From CAMLIZ01 sp040758375 (lineage in GTDB: Bacteria > Pseudomonadota > Gammaproteobacteria > Burkholderiales > Burkholderiaceae_C), in assembly GCA_040758375.1 (NCBI GenBank), contig JBFLWE010000020.1, positions 1 through 64,000 on the forward strand: 64,000 nucleotides of DNA, in the 5' to 3' direction. The notes beneath the pieces were generated by a model, which was not told the origin of the DNA, made no database searches, and saw nothing but the letters and a program-made list of their open reading frames with translations. Within the stretch, counting starts at the first letter, position 1. Every line of letters begins with the position of its first letter. The position numbers were made by a program, and so were the translations under genes. Of this stretch, positions 51,381-60,181 are shown piece by piece.

Positions 51381-51812
51381 TCAGTAACCGCCGCGGCCAC
51401 CGCCGCCGCCATTGCGGCCGCCGCTGCCGTAGGGGCTGCGGCCGCCGCCGCCGCCGAAACCACCGCCGCCGCCGCCACCGCCACCGCCACGGCCGCCGTA
51501 GCCGCCGCCACCACCGCCGCCGTAGCTGCCGCGGAAGCCGCCGCCACCACCGCCCGGACGCTCTTCACGCGGACGCGCTTCGTTGACCACGATGCTGCGG
51601 CCTTCGAGGGCCTGGCCGTTCATGCCGTTGATCGCGGCTTGTGCCTCGGCGTCGGAGCCCATCTCGACGAAGCCGAAGCCCTTGGAGCGGCCGGTGTCGC
51701 GGTCCATCATGACCTTGGCGGAGGTCACGGAACCAAACTGCGAAAACGCCTGATGCAGAGAGTCGTCACGCACGCTGTAGGCAAGATTGCCGACGTATAG
51801 CTTGTTTCCCAT
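51381..51812 (-). CDS. Glycine-rich RNA-binding protein (RRM)
   Basis: A 143-residue protein. Residues 1-80 are a single RNA recognition motif with RNP2 KLYVGNLAYS and RNP1 SKGFGFVEM. Residues 85-143 are a Gly-rich tail with Arg, Ser and Tyr (GGGGFRGSYGGGG), like plant and cyanobacterial cold-induced RNA-binding proteins. Such tails can drive phase separation or RNA annealing. A long leader of about 95 bases with U-rich segments (see promoter) recalls cold-shock or autoregulated mRNAs. Confidence 0.92.
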   Translation of the reverse strand: MGNKLYVGNLAYSVRDDSLHQAFSQFGSVTSAKVMMDRDTGRSKGFGFVEMGSDAEAQAAINGMNGQALEGRSIVVNEARPREERPGGGGGGFRGSYGGGGGGGYGGRGGGGGGGGGGFGGGGGRSPYGSGGRNGGGGGRGGY

Positions 51813-51914
51813 GGGGAAGCCCTTTCAATCACTCAAACTCAAAAAACCATGTGGAGCTTCAACCCAGCGTGAACCATTCAGCGAAGGCGCCGCTTCCAGA
51901 CATAGGAAGGCGAT

Positions 51915-51943
51915 TATCTAGGCAATTTCCGGGGGGAAGTAAA
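51915..51943 (-). promoter_or_regulatory. Putative promoter of the RRM protein gene
   Basis: Reading the minus strand, TTTACT (51,943-51,938) and TAGATA (51,920-51,915) are separated by 17 bases. This predicts a leader of about 95 bases containing TGGTTTTTTGAG. Confidence 0.45.
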
Positions 51944-52026
51944 GCTGTTTCGGCCAAAGTGTTGTTTTGGCAGACCTGGGACAAACCCTCGGGCTTCGTC
52001 CAGGGCGCTCCGTATCATCGCTGCCC

Positions 52027-52965
52027 GTGAACCCTCCGGCCGACGAACGTCCCCTGCACGCCCTGAATCGGGTGCTCGAAAGCCTGGAAGCGGTGCGCAA
52101 TGGGCGGGCCTTGTACGTGCTGCTCGCGAGTTTTGCGCTCGGCGGGTTGTTGCTCGCGATGGCGCGCGCGGCGCTGCTGCGTGGCGCGCCGGCCTGGGGC
52201 GTGCTCGACGCCGGGCTGGCGCTCACGGTCGCCTTCTACGGCGGCAACGCCGCCGGCCTGTTGCTGATGGACCAGGCGCGTGCGCAGCCCTCGCGCGGCG
52301 TGGGCCGTGCGGTGCGCGATGCGCTGGGCGGCGCCCACCGGCTGATCGTCGTGCTGTTGGCGGTGGGCCTGGCCGGGCTGGTGCTGGTCGCGGCACTGGC
52401 GGGCCTGTTGTGGATCTCGCGCGTACCGGTGCTCGGCACCTGGCTGTTCGGGTTGGTGGTGCCGCTGGGCGTGGTGCTGATCGGGGCGGCCGTGCTCACC
52501 ACCACCGCGGTGGTGGGCCCGCTGGCCGCGCCCGCCATCTGGAGCGGGCTGAGCGTGCGTGCGACGCTGGCGTTCCTGCAGCGGCAGGTGCGGCAGCGTC
52601 TGTTCTTCGCGGCGCTGCTCAACGCGGCGGTGGGCCTGCTGGCCGCGGCGGTGGCGGCGCTGGTGAGCTTTGCGGTGCTCAGTGGGGGCCGGGCGGTGGC
52701 GGGCCTGGCGGTGCTGGTCACTGGTGTGGAGCTGCCGCCGCAGCAACTGCTGGCCGGGCTGTTCGGCTTCGGCCTGCGCACGCTGGGGCCCTCGGGCGCG
52801 GCGGTGGCGCAGAACCCCTATGGCGCGGCCGCGCTGGTGGGCGGTGGGCTGGTGTTCGCATTGGTGCTGGTGCTGCCGGCAGTGGTGTATTTGCGCGGCA
52901 CCTGCTCGGTGTTCCTGGCGCTGCAAGAGGCCGACGCGCTGCGCGCCGCGGCGCGCGACGACTGA
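52027..52965 (+). CDS. Polytopic membrane protein, uncharacterised
   Basis: A 312-residue protein from the GTG at 52,027. About six hydrophobic helices are visible, the first near residues 30-50 and others around VLLAVGLAGLVLVAALAGLLW, VVPLGVVLIGAAVL and LVFALVLVLPAVVYL. There is a basic patch near QRQVRQRLFF. It is not recognised as a transporter family. It lies 13 bases upstream of marC and is probably co-transcribed with it. Confidence 0.72.
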   Translation: MNPPADERPLHALNRVLESLEAVRNGRALYVLLASFALGGLLLAMARAALLRGAPAWGVLDAGLALTVAFYGGNAAGLLLMDQARAQPSRGVGRAVRDALGGAHRLIVVLLAVGLAGLVLVAALAGLLWISRVPVLGTWLFGLVVPLGVVLIGAAVLTTTAVVGPLAAPAIWSGLSVRATLAFLQRQVRQRLFFAALLNAAVGLLAAAVAALVSFAVLSGGRAVAGLAVLVTGVELPPQQLLAGLFGFGLRTLGPSGAAVAQNPYGAAALVGGGLVFALVLVLPAVVYLRGTCSVFLALQEADALRAAARDD

Positions 52966-52978
52966 CGAAACGACACGA

Positions 52979-53617
52979 ATGGACCTGCTCAAGCCCCTGA
53001 TCGCGCTGCTGGCGATCGTCAACCCGATCGGCGTGGTGCCCTTCTTCCTGCACTTCACGCAGAACTTCACCCCCGAGCAGCGCAAGCGCACGGTGCGCGT
53101 GAGCGCCTTCGCCGCGTTCACCGTGATCGCGGTCAGCGCGCTCGCGGGCCTGAAGATCATCGAGTTCTTCGGCATCTCGATCGCCTCTTTCCAGGTGGGC
53201 GGCGGGACGCTGCTGCTGATGTCGTCGCTGCACATGCTCAACGCGCAGCAGGCCGAGTCGCGCGAGGACGACGTGCACGAGGGCCAGGCCAAGGCCGACG
53301 CCGGCGACAGCATCGCGGTGGTGCCGCTGACCATCCCGCTGCTCACCGGGCCCGCGACCATCTCCACGATGGTGATCTATGCCGAGAAGACGCGCAGCGT
53401 GTGGGAGCACGGCGTGCTGGTGGGCTATGGCGTGGTGATCGGGCTGGCGACGTTCCTCGCGTTCTCGGCGGCCACGCGCATTGCGCGCGTGCTGGGCAGC
53501 ACCGGCATCAACGTGATGACGCGGCTGATGGGCCTGATCCTGGCGGCGATGGCGGTCGAGCTGCTGGCCGATGGGTTGACCAAGCTGTTCCCGGTGCTGG
53601 CGCAGACCTTCCGCTAG
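52979..53617 (+). CDS. MarC family integral membrane protein
   Basis: A 212-residue six-helix protein of the MarC/UPF0056 family. The N-terminus (LLKPLIALLAIVNPIGVVPFFL) and PLTIPLLTGPATISTMVIY are the family hallmarks. Residues about 92-112 form a charged loop (ESREDDVHEGQAKADAGD). The biochemical function of MarC is not established. It ends 27 bases from a convergent protease gene. Confidence 0.88.
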   Translation: MDLLKPLIALLAIVNPIGVVPFFLHFTQNFTPEQRKRTVRVSAFAAFTVIAVSALAGLKIIEFFGISIASFQVGGGTLLLMSSLHMLNAQQAESREDDVHEGQAKADAGDSIAVVPLTIPLLTGPATISTMVIYAEKTRSVWEHGVLVGYGVVIGLATFLAFSAATRIARVLGSTGINVMTRLMGLILAAMAVELLADGLTKLFPVLAQTFR

Positions 53618-53644
53618 GGCGCGCCGCCCGCCGCGGGCGCCATG

Positions 53645-54325
53645 TCACCAGAACTGCCAGTTCCCCGTGCTGACCACCCATATGCCGAGCGAGCCGTTGG
53701 TCACGGCATGCGCGGCCACCGGCACCCACAGCTTGCCGGTGCGGATGTACAGCCACGCATAGGCCAGGCCGGCGATCACCGCGGCCAGCCACAGCGTGTG
53801 GGCCAGCATGAAGACGAAGGTCGACAGCACCACCGCCTTCAGCCCCACGCGGCGCGGCTCCACGCCTTCGAACTGCGGCCGCTCGATCCAGCGCATCAGG
53901 AAGGAGCGCCAGAACAGCTCTTCCATCACGGGCACGAGCAGTGCGGCACCGGCCCAGCGCAGCACCACCAGCGGCCAGTCGATGCGGCCTTGGGCATCGA
54001 GCGGCTGGAATGGCGCGGTCGGGCTGCCCAGCCGCAGCGCGGGCGCGTCGAGCGAGATCCACAGGCCGAACACCACCAGGCCAACGACGGCGGCCAACGC
54101 CAGTTCGCGCGCGTCAGGACGGTTCTGCGCTGCCAGCTCGCCGTATTCATGCCGCCACCACCACAGCAGCGCCCCCACCACCGCCACGCCCACGCCGTAG
54201 AGCCAGCGCGGATCGAAGCCCCAGGCGCCGTCGGCCGGGGCGGCGCCGCGCAGCGCGAGCAGCAGCATGAACACGGCAAACGGCGCAATGCGCACCAGCG
54301 CACTGCGGCTCAGCGAAGGCAACAT
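53645..54325 (-). CDS. CPBP family intramembrane glutamic endopeptidase
   Basis: A 226-residue, highly hydrophobic protein. The CPBP/Rce1 signature is visible: MEELFWRSFLMRW (EExxxR), then FVFMLAHTLW with a conserved His, and HAVTNGSLG with another. An N-terminal helix and about six further helices are visible. Family members cleave membrane substrates; in bacteria some give bacteriocin immunity and others act with exosortase systems. No partner is seen here. Confidence 0.87.
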   Translation of the reverse strand: MLPSLSRSALVRIAPFAVFMLLLALRGAAPADGAWGFDPRWLYGVGVAVVGALLWWWRHEYGELAAQNRPDARELALAAVVGLVVFGLWISLDAPALRLGSPTAPFQPLDAQGRIDWPLVVLRWAGAALLVPVMEELFWRSFLMRWIERPQFEGVEPRRVGLKAVVLSTFVFMLAHTLWLAAVIAGLAYAWLYIRTGKLWVPVAAHAVTNGSLGIWVVSTGNWQFW

Positions 54326-54394
54326 CGGGAACGGCGGTGTTGTTGTTCGAGGCGGCGGGCAGTATCGCCGCCGCCTCGTGGGCTGCCGCCCCCC

Positions 54395-56338
54395 TCAAGC
54401 AGAGGGGGTGGCCAGCAGCCGCTGCACGCGCTCGCGCAGGCCCTCGGGCGTGACTTCGGGCGCCGGCACGGCGGGCCCCGCCACCAGCCCCACGCGGCTG
54501 AAAAGGCCGCGGCGGAACGGGCGCACCATCGCCCGGCCCTGCTCCACGCGCGAGAAGAACGAGCCCCACAGGTTCTGCAGCGCCAGCGGCACCACCGGCA
54601 CCGGGCGGCGTTCGAGGATCTTCATCACGCCGCCCTTGAACTGCGCCACCTGCCCGTCGCGCGTGATCGCGCCTTCGGGAAAGATGCCCAGCAGCTCGCC
54701 TTCGGCCAGCACGCGGTCCGCGGCTTCGAAAGCGGCGGCATAGGCGGCCGGGTCTTCCTTTTGCGGCGCGATCGGGATGCACTTGGCCAGGCGGAACAGC
54801 CAGCCCAGCAGCGGGATGCGGAAGATGCGGTGGTCCATCACGAAGCGGATCGGCCGCGGGCTGGCCGCCATCAGCAGCACCGCATCGACGAAGCTGACGT
54901 GGTTGCACACCAGCAGCGCCGCGCCTTCGGTGGGAATGTGCTCTTCGCCGCGCAGGCGGAAGCGGTACACCGTGCGCGTGGCCACGAAGGCGACGAAGCG
55001 CAGCAGGTACTCGGGCACCAGCAGGAAGATGTAGCCGGCCACCACGGCGTTGGCCAGCCCGGTGAACAGGAACACCTGCGGCACCGTGAAGCCGCTTTTC
55101 AGCAGCACGCCGACGATCAGCGCGCTGGCGATCATGAACAGCGCATTGAGGATGTTGTTGGCCGCGATGATGCGCGCCCGGTGGCTGGCCTGGGCGCGCA
55201 GCTGGATCAGCGCATACATCGGCACGCTGTAGATGCCGGCCGACAGCGACAGCAGGAACAGGTCGGCCATCACATGCCAGTGCGCCGGCTGCGCGACGAA
55301 GGCGGCCACGCCCTGCACACCCGAGGGCGGCAGCGCGCGCGACGCAAAGTACAGGTCCACCGCGAACACGCTCATGCCGATGGCGCCCAGCGGCACCAGG
55401 CCGATCTCGACATGGCGCTTGGACAGCACCTCGCACAGCAGCGAGCCCACGCCGATGCCGACGGAGAACACCACCAGCAGCAGCGAGGCCACCTGCTCGT
55501 CGCCGTGCAGCACCTCCTTGGCGAAGGAGGGAAACTGCGACAGGAACACCGCGCCGAAGAACCACATCCACGAGATGCCCAGCAGCGAGCGGAACACCAC
55601 CACGTTGCCGTGCGCGAGCTTCAGGTTGCGCCAGGTTTCGCTGACCGGGTTCCAGTTGATCGCGAGCTGCGGGTCGGTGGAGGGCGAGCGCGGCACCCAT
55701 TGCGCCGTGAGGCGGCCGAGCAGGGCCACGGCCAGGCAGCTCACGCCCACGACCTTGGCGCCCAGGCCGGGAATCGCGATCAGCAGCCCGCCCACCACGT
55801 TGCCCAGCAGGATGGCCACGAAGGTGCCCATCTCGATCATGCCGTTGCCGCCGGTGAGCTCGCGCTCGTTCAGGTGCTGCGGCAGGTAGGCGTATTTCAC
55901 CGGGCCGAACAGCGTGGAGTGCAGGCCGAGCAGGAAGATGCACGCCAGCATCGCGGGCACGTGGGTGGTGAACAGGCCAAAGGCCGCCACCGCCATGATG
56001 CCCACCTCCAGCCACTTGACCAGCCGCGTCAGCAGTGCCTTGTCGTACTTGTCGGCCAGCTGCCCGCTGGTGGCCGAAAACAGCAGGAAGGGCGCGATGA
56101 ACACCGCGCCGATCACCAGCCCGGCCAGCGTGGGCGGCATCCAACCCACCTGCAGCTGGTAGGTCACCAGCACCGTGAACGCGAACTTGAACAGGTTGTC
56201 GTTGGCCGCGCCGAGGAACTGCGTCCAGAAAAACGGCGCGAAGCGGCGCTGGCCCAGCAGCGCGAACTGGTTGGGGTGGGTCCCGTGCGGCGGCGCACTT
56301 TCGTGCGCGGGCGCGGCGGCCGGCAGCGTGGACGACAT
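54395..56338 (-). CDS. MFS transporter fused to 1-acylglycerol-3-phosphate acyltransferase (LplT-PlsC type)
   Basis: A 647-residue fusion. Residues about 30-430 form an MFS domain of about 12 helices (FFWTQFLGAANDNLFKFAFTVLVTYQL). Residues about 440-640 are a PlsC acyltransferase with NHVSFVDAVLL (HX4D), GELLGIFPEGAITRDG and VPLALQNLWGSFF. The pair likely flips lysophospholipid inward and re-acylates it for membrane repair. No AMP-ligase (Aas) domain is present. Its stop lies in a CCCCCTC...GAGGGGG palindrome. Confidence 0.9.
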   Translation of the reverse strand: MSSTLPAAAPAHESAPPHGTHPNQFALLGQRRFAPFFWTQFLGAANDNLFKFAFTVLVTYQLQVGWMPPTLAGLVIGAVFIAPFLLFSATSGQLADKYDKALLTRLVKWLEVGIMAVAAFGLFTTHVPAMLACIFLLGLHSTLFGPVKYAYLPQHLNERELTGGNGMIEMGTFVAILLGNVVGGLLIAIPGLGAKVVGVSCLAVALLGRLTAQWVPRSPSTDPQLAINWNPVSETWRNLKLAHGNVVVFRSLLGISWMWFFGAVFLSQFPSFAKEVLHGDEQVASLLLVVFSVGIGVGSLLCEVLSKRHVEIGLVPLGAIGMSVFAVDLYFASRALPPSGVQGVAAFVAQPAHWHVMADLFLLSLSAGIYSVPMYALIQLRAQASHRARIIAANNILNALFMIASALIVGVLLKSGFTVPQVFLFTGLANAVVAGYIFLLVPEYLLRFVAFVATRTVYRFRLRGEEHIPTEGAALLVCNHVSFVDAVLLMAASPRPIRFVMDHRIFRIPLLGWLFRLAKCIPIAPQKEDPAAYAAAFEAADRVLAEGELLGIFPEGAITRDGQVAQFKGGVMKILERRPVPVVPLALQNLWGSFFSRVEQGRAMVRPFRRGLFSRVGLVAGPAVPAPEVTPEGLRERVQRLLATPSA

Positions 56339-56371
56339 GCTCTTCTCCTCCGGTCTTGTCGCGGTGGCGCT

Positions 56372-57148
56372 TTATCGCACGACCTGCGGCTCGCCCGCGA
56401 GCCCGGCGCTGCGCACAAACGCGAACACCGAGTCGACCGTCACGGTGTCGATGCGCCCGGCGAAGCGGCGCTCGTTCGGATGGTCGTCGAAGGCCACGTT
56501 GGCGGCCGTGAGCCGGGCGCCCAGGCGCTTGAACGTGGGCAGGCGCAAGGTCGTGGGCTGGTAGCCCTTGAAGCGCAGCCAGGCCTGGGCCTGTGCGCGC
56601 GAGCGGGCCGCGTCCTCCAGCGCGAAGGCCAGTGTCTCCAGCGCCCACTGGTTGCTCTGCTGGTAGCGCTGGGCCCAGGGGTAGGCCACCATGCTGTAGG
56701 CCGGCGTGTGCAGCGTGGCCGCGCGCAGGTTGTCGCGCAGCAGCGGCAGCAGCGCCTGCTGCACCGCCGGCTCGGGCACCACGAGGGCCGCCTCGTAGCG
56801 CCAGGGCTTATCCATGAAGAAGTCGGCCAGGCCCTGCCGGTACAGCGCGGCGTGGTCGGTGCCACAGTGGTTGAGCTTGTGCACGATGCGCCAGGCGCCG
56901 GCCGGCCGCTCGCGGTAGGCATAGCCCAGGTGGGAGTAGCGCAGTCCGTAGGCGCTCAGGTCCTGCCCCGCGCGCGCGATCAGCACCACCTCGGCGCCGC
57001 TGGTGTCCAGCGCCTGGGCGGTGCGGTGCGCGAGGTTCAGCGCCTGCGTGATGTCGGCGGCGCCGGGCTTGTGCGGCTCGCAGGCCTGGCCGGCGTGCGC
57101 CGCCGCGGCCGACAGCAACACGGCGATGGCGAAGACCGGGCGCTTCAT
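56372..57148 (-). CDS. DUF2145 family secreted protein
   Basis: A 258-residue protein with signal peptide MKRPVFAIAVLLSAAAAHAGQA and the DUF2145 body: VLIARAGQDLSAYGLRYSHLGYAYRE, WRIVHKLNHCGTDHAALYRQGLADFF, and YSMVAYPWAQRYQQSNQWALE. The conserved His/Cys (SHLGY, NHCGT, SNQW) pattern resembles cysteine peptidases of the NlpC/P60 superfamily. I infer a periplasmic hydrolase-like fold, with no activity shown. It starts inside the stop of the upstream gene (ATGA). Confidence 0.82.
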   Translation of the reverse strand: MKRPVFAIAVLLSAAAAHAGQACEPHKPGAADITQALNLAHRTAQALDTSGAEVVLIARAGQDLSAYGLRYSHLGYAYRERPAGAWRIVHKLNHCGTDHAALYRQGLADFFMDKPWRYEAALVVPEPAVQQALLPLLRDNLRAATLHTPAYSMVAYPWAQRYQQSNQWALETLAFALEDAARSRAQAQAWLRFKGYQPTTLRLPTFKRLGARLTAANVAFDDHPNERRFAGRIDTVTVDSVFAFVRSAGLAGEPQVVR

Positions 57149-57573
57149 CGCGTGATCCGTTCGTTGTAGACCAGCGAGGCGCCGATCTCGTTGGGCACGA
57201 AGGCGATCACTTCGCCGGCGGCCGACAGCAGCCAGCCGGTGGACAGCACCGTGCAGGTGACCAGCGCACCGGCGGCGACCGACGCCCCGGCCGCGGCGTG
57301 CCCGGCAAACTGCAGTACGAAACGCGCACCGTCCGAAGCGCGCTCCAGCACCCACGCCGTGCCTTCCGCGCTGGCCTGCACCGTCACCACCGTGAGCGCG
57401 ACGGTACCCGACAACAGCATCACCGGGCCCGCTACCGACACCGCGACCGGCACGGCCACCGACAGGGCCGAGGCGGCACTGGCATCCGAAGGCCCGTGGG
57501 CCCGTGCCGCCGGCGCGGCCAGCAAGGCGGCGGCCAGCGCGGCGCCGCAGAGTCTCATCGACAGCTTTTTCAT
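57145..57573 (-). CDS. Small secreted or membrane protein, uncharacterised
   Basis: A 142-residue protein with signal peptide MKKLSMRLCGAALAAALLAAPAARAHG. The start at 57,573 is chosen because AAGGAG lies 6 bases before it; the frame also opens at 57,588. The mature part is Ala/Val/Ser-rich with two hydrophobic stretches and no Cys except one (TCTVL). It is sandwiched between YiaA/B and DUF2145 genes with overlapping starts and stops, so the three form one operon. Function unknown. Confidence 0.72.
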   Translation of the reverse strand: MKKLSMRLCGAALAAALLAAPAARAHGPSDASAASALSVAVPVAVSVAGPVMLLSGTVALTVVTVQASAEGTAWVLERASDGARFVLQFAGHAAAGASVAAGALVTCTVLSTGWLLSAAGEVIAFVPNEIGASLVYNERITR

Positions 57574-57584
57574 CATGTGCTCCT

Positions 57585-58040
57585 TCATTGGGTGGCTTCG
57601 ACGGCGTCACGGCGACCGGCCAGGCGGGCTTCGAGCAGGTCGGCGTCGTGCGCGTCGCGCAGCGTCTTGGCCAGGGTGAACACGGTGGAGATCAGGAACA
57701 GCCACGACACCAGCAGATAGGCCTTCCACACCGGCTGGATGCCCATGCGCCACAGGCCCCAGCCCGTCAGGCCCATCGCGAAGGCGAAGCCGCACCACAC
57801 CACCAGGCCCCACATCGGCGTGTCCACGCGGCCGCGCTCGTTGTCGCGCACGTATTTCGACAGCGCGAAGGCGGTGGACAGGCAGAACACATAGCCCATC
57901 ACCATGAAGGCGCGGTCGAGGTCGTCGCCCGGCAGCCAGGCCAGCCCGATCGCGCACAGGCTGGCGGCCAGCCCGAAGGAGATCCACACCTGGAGCCGCC
58001 AGGCCCTGGTGTCGCGCCGAACCGCCGTTGTCGTCTGCAT
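57585..58040 (-). CDS. YiaA/YiaB two-helix domain protein
   Basis: A 151-residue membrane protein from the ATG at 58,040 (MQTTTAVRRDTRAW). Two YiaA/B two-helix units are visible: WISFGLAASLCAIGLAWLPGDDLDRAFMVMGYVFCLSTAFALSKYVRDNE and a second similar block from about residue 78 (GLVVWCGFAFAMGLTGWGLWRM). Function unknown. First gene of the three-gene operon, divergent from the XRE regulator gene. Confidence 0.85.
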   Translation of the reverse strand: MQTTTAVRRDTRAWRLQVWISFGLAASLCAIGLAWLPGDDLDRAFMVMGYVFCLSTAFALSKYVRDNERGRVDTPMWGLVVWCGFAFAMGLTGWGLWRMGIQPVWKAYLLVSWLFLISTVFTLAKTLRDAHDADLLEARLAGRRDAVEATQ

Positions 58041-58140
58041 CGAAACCCTCGTCGGGCTGTTGAACATGGCGCGCATGCTGCGCGCCTGGCAGCGCTCCAC
58101 GGGCCGCGCGATGCAAGGGCTTCAACCGCTGGCGCGATCG

Positions 58141-58157
58141 GTATCGTGCGGCGATAC
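58141..58157. promoter_or_regulatory. Inverted repeat upstream of the XRE regulator gene
   Basis: GTATCG-N5-CGATAC, 11 bases before the ATG, in the divergent spacer. A candidate operator for autoregulation. Confidence 0.4.
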
Positions 58158-58168
58158 TCGCCCGCGCC

Positions 58169-58933
58169 ATGAGCACCACCGCAGACCTCATCACCGCCCT
58201 CAAGGCCGAGCTCAAGCGCGCCGGCCTCACCTATGCCGACCTCGCGCGCGAGCTGGGCATGGCCGAATCCAGCATCAAGCGCGTGTTCGCCAAGGGCGAC
58301 ATGCCGCTGTCGCGCATCGACGAGGTGCTGCGCGTGCTGAAGATGGACTTCGCCGAGCTGGCGCGCAAGGTGGCCGACGCCCAGCCGCTGAAACTGCGGC
58401 GCGAGCTCACGCTGGAGCAGGAGAAGGCGGTGATCGCCGACCGCAAGCTGCTGCTGATGGCGATCTGCTGCCTGAGCCAGTGGACGCTGGAGCAGGTGGT
58501 GGACACCTACCGCCTGAGCGAGCCGGAGGCGATCAAGTACCTGGCCCAGCTCGACCGGCTGGGCATCATCGAACTCAAGCCGCTGAACCGCTACAGCCTC
58601 AAGGTGGCCAAGACCTTCCGCTGGCGTCCGCATGGCCCGGTGATGCAGTACTTCCGCGAGCACGTGGTGCAGGACTATTTTTCCGGCGGCTTCGACGGCG
58701 AGGGCGAGATGCTGATGCTGGTGCACGGCCAGATCGGCCGCAGCCTGGCGATGCAGTTCAACGAGCGCCTGGCGCGCGTGGCGCAGGACTTCGCGCAACA
58801 GCACCTGGCGGACCAGAAGCTGCCGGCCGACCAGAAGCGCCCGTTCACGCTGCTGCTGGGCATGCGCTCGTGGCTGTTCGCGGCCTTCCGCGACTTGAAG
58901 CGCGATGCGCTGAGCCCGTTGCCGGCGCGCTAG
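58169..58933 (+). CDS. XRE-family transcriptional regulator
   Basis: A 254-residue regulator. Residues about 8-65 form an XRE helix-turn-helix (LTYADLARELGMAESSIKRVFAKGDMPLSRIDEVLRVL). The remainder is a mostly helical domain with a second winged-helix-like segment (YRLSEPEAIKYLAQLDRLGIIELKPLNRYSLKVAK). It overlaps the convergent CoA-transferase gene by 4 bases. It is divergent from the YiaA/B-DUF2145 operon, which it may control together with itself through the repeat at 58,141. Confidence 0.87.
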   Translation: MSTTADLITALKAELKRAGLTYADLARELGMAESSIKRVFAKGDMPLSRIDEVLRVLKMDFAELARKVADAQPLKLRRELTLEQEKAVIADRKLLLMAICCLSQWTLEQVVDTYRLSEPEAIKYLAQLDRLGIIELKPLNRYSLKVAKTFRWRPHGPVMQYFREHVVQDYFSGGFDGEGEMLMLVHGQIGRSLAMQFNERLARVAQDFAQQHLADQKLPADQKRPFTLLLGMRSWLFAAFRDLKRDALSPLPAR

Positions 58934-60081
58934 ACCTCGCCTTGGTGCTCGCCGAGTGTCGGGGCGCGATGCCGTATGGCACCCGGCGTCGCGCTCAGCT
59001 TCGGCACGATGCCCGGCACCTGCACCGTGAGCCCGTCGGCGCTGGTCACCTGCTCGATCATCTGGCGCGCGCGGTAGTGCGGATCTTCAGCGATGTCCTT
59101 CACCGTGTAGATGCGTCCCACCGGCACGCTGGCCGCCTGCAGCGCGCGCACCACCTCGGCCACCGGCCGCTGCACCGTCCAGGCGGTGATCGCGGCGTCG
59201 ATCTCGTCCACCCGCGGCACGCGCTGGGCGTTGCTGGCCAGGCCGGGGTCGCCGGCCAGGTCCTCGCGGCCGATGGCCTGCATCAGGCGCTTGAAGATCG
59301 AGTCGCCGTTGCCGCCGATGACCACCTGGCCGTCGGCGCAGCGGTAGGCGTTCGACGGCGCGATGCCGGGCAGCGCCGAACCGGCCGGCTCGCGCACCAC
59401 GCCGAAGGCGCTGTACTCGGGCAGCAGGCTTTCCATGCAGTTGAACACCGCTTCGTACAGCGCCACGTCCACCACCTGGCCGCGGCCCTTGGGCGCATCG
59501 GCGCTGATGCTCTTGGTGCGCGCCTGCAAGGCCATCAGCACCCCGACCACGCCGTGCAGCGCCGCCAGCGTGTCGCCGATGCTCACGCCGCAGCGCACCG
59601 GCACGCGGCCCGGCTCGCCGGTCAGGTGGCGCAGGCCGCCCATGGCCTCGGCCACGACCGCGAAACCCGGCAGGTCCTTGTAGGGCCCGGTCTGTCCGTA
59701 GCCGCTGATGCGCAGCATGATGAGCCCGGGGTTGTCGGCGCTCAGGCGCTCGTAGCCCAGGCCCCACTTCTCCATCGTGCCGGGCTTGAAGTTCTCGATC
59801 AGCACGTCGGCCTCGGCGGCCAGCGCGCGCACCGCCGCGCGGCCTTCGTCGGTGCGCAGGTCGAGCACCACGCTCTTCTTGTTGCGGCTTTGCACCTGCC
59901 ACCACACGCTGGTGCCGTTGTGCAGCAGGCGCCACTGGCGCAGCGGGTCGCCGTCGGGCGGTTCGACCTTGATCACCTCGGCGCCGAAGTCGCCCAGCGT
60001 CTTGCCGGCGAAGGGGCCGGCGATCAGCTGCCCCAGCTCCAGCACCTTCAGGCCGGCCAGCGGCCCGGGGTTCTCGCTCAT
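58930..60081 (-). CDS. CaiB/BaiF family CoA transferase
   Basis: A 383-residue class III CoA transferase. The N-terminus is LAGLKVLELGQLIAGPFAGKTLGDFGAEVIKVEPPDGDPLR, followed by NKKSVVLDLRTDEGRAAV, ADVLIENFKPGTMEKWGLGYERL (with the catalytic Asp/Glu region), and ISGYGQTGPYKDLPGFAVVAEAMGGL. It moves CoA between carboxylic acids; the substrate cannot be read from sequence. The GC-rich repeat at 60,085 lies just upstream. Confidence 0.93.
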   Translation of the reverse strand: MSENPGPLAGLKVLELGQLIAGPFAGKTLGDFGAEVIKVEPPDGDPLRQWRLLHNGTSVWWQVQSRNKKSVVLDLRTDEGRAAVRALAAEADVLIENFKPGTMEKWGLGYERLSADNPGLIMLRISGYGQTGPYKDLPGFAVVAEAMGGLRHLTGEPGRVPVRCGVSIGDTLAALHGVVGVLMALQARTKSISADAPKGRGQVVDVALYEAVFNCMESLLPEYSAFGVVREPAGSALPGIAPSNAYRCADGQVVIGGNGDSIFKRLMQAIGREDLAGDPGLASNAQRVPRVDEIDAAITAWTVQRPVAEVVRALQAASVPVGRIYTVKDIAEDPHYRARQMIEQVTSADGLTVQVPGIVPKLSATPGAIRHRAPTLGEHQGEV

Positions 60082-60084
60082 TGA

Positions 60085-60175
60085 GCCCCCTTGGCGCTAC
60101 GCGCCGTCCCCCGCGGGCCACGAAGGGGCCCGCTTCGCGGTCCCTTGGGGAGCGAGCGCCTTCGGAGCGGCCGTG
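60085..60175. repeat. GC-rich intergenic palindromic repeat
   Basis: A dense set of inverted repeats between two minus-strand genes: GGCGCTACGCGCC, CCCGCGGG, GGGGCCC...GGTCCC and GCGCCTTCGGAGCG. The style matches the elements at 5,036 and 12,404. A REP-like element or terminator of rlmJ is likely. Confidence 0.5.
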
Positions 60176-60181
60176 CGGCGC

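Noticed and set aside
51381..51568. Ala/Thr-rich low-complexity frames opposite the Gly-rich tail
   Set aside because: They are the complement of Gly-rich codons in the RNA-binding protein gene, not a separate gene or repeat array.
53642..57169. A 1175-codon plus-strand open frame
   Set aside because: It is antisense to the CPBP, MFS-PlsC and DUF2145 genes; composition (His, Gln, Arg) and lack of motifs mark it as a shadow.
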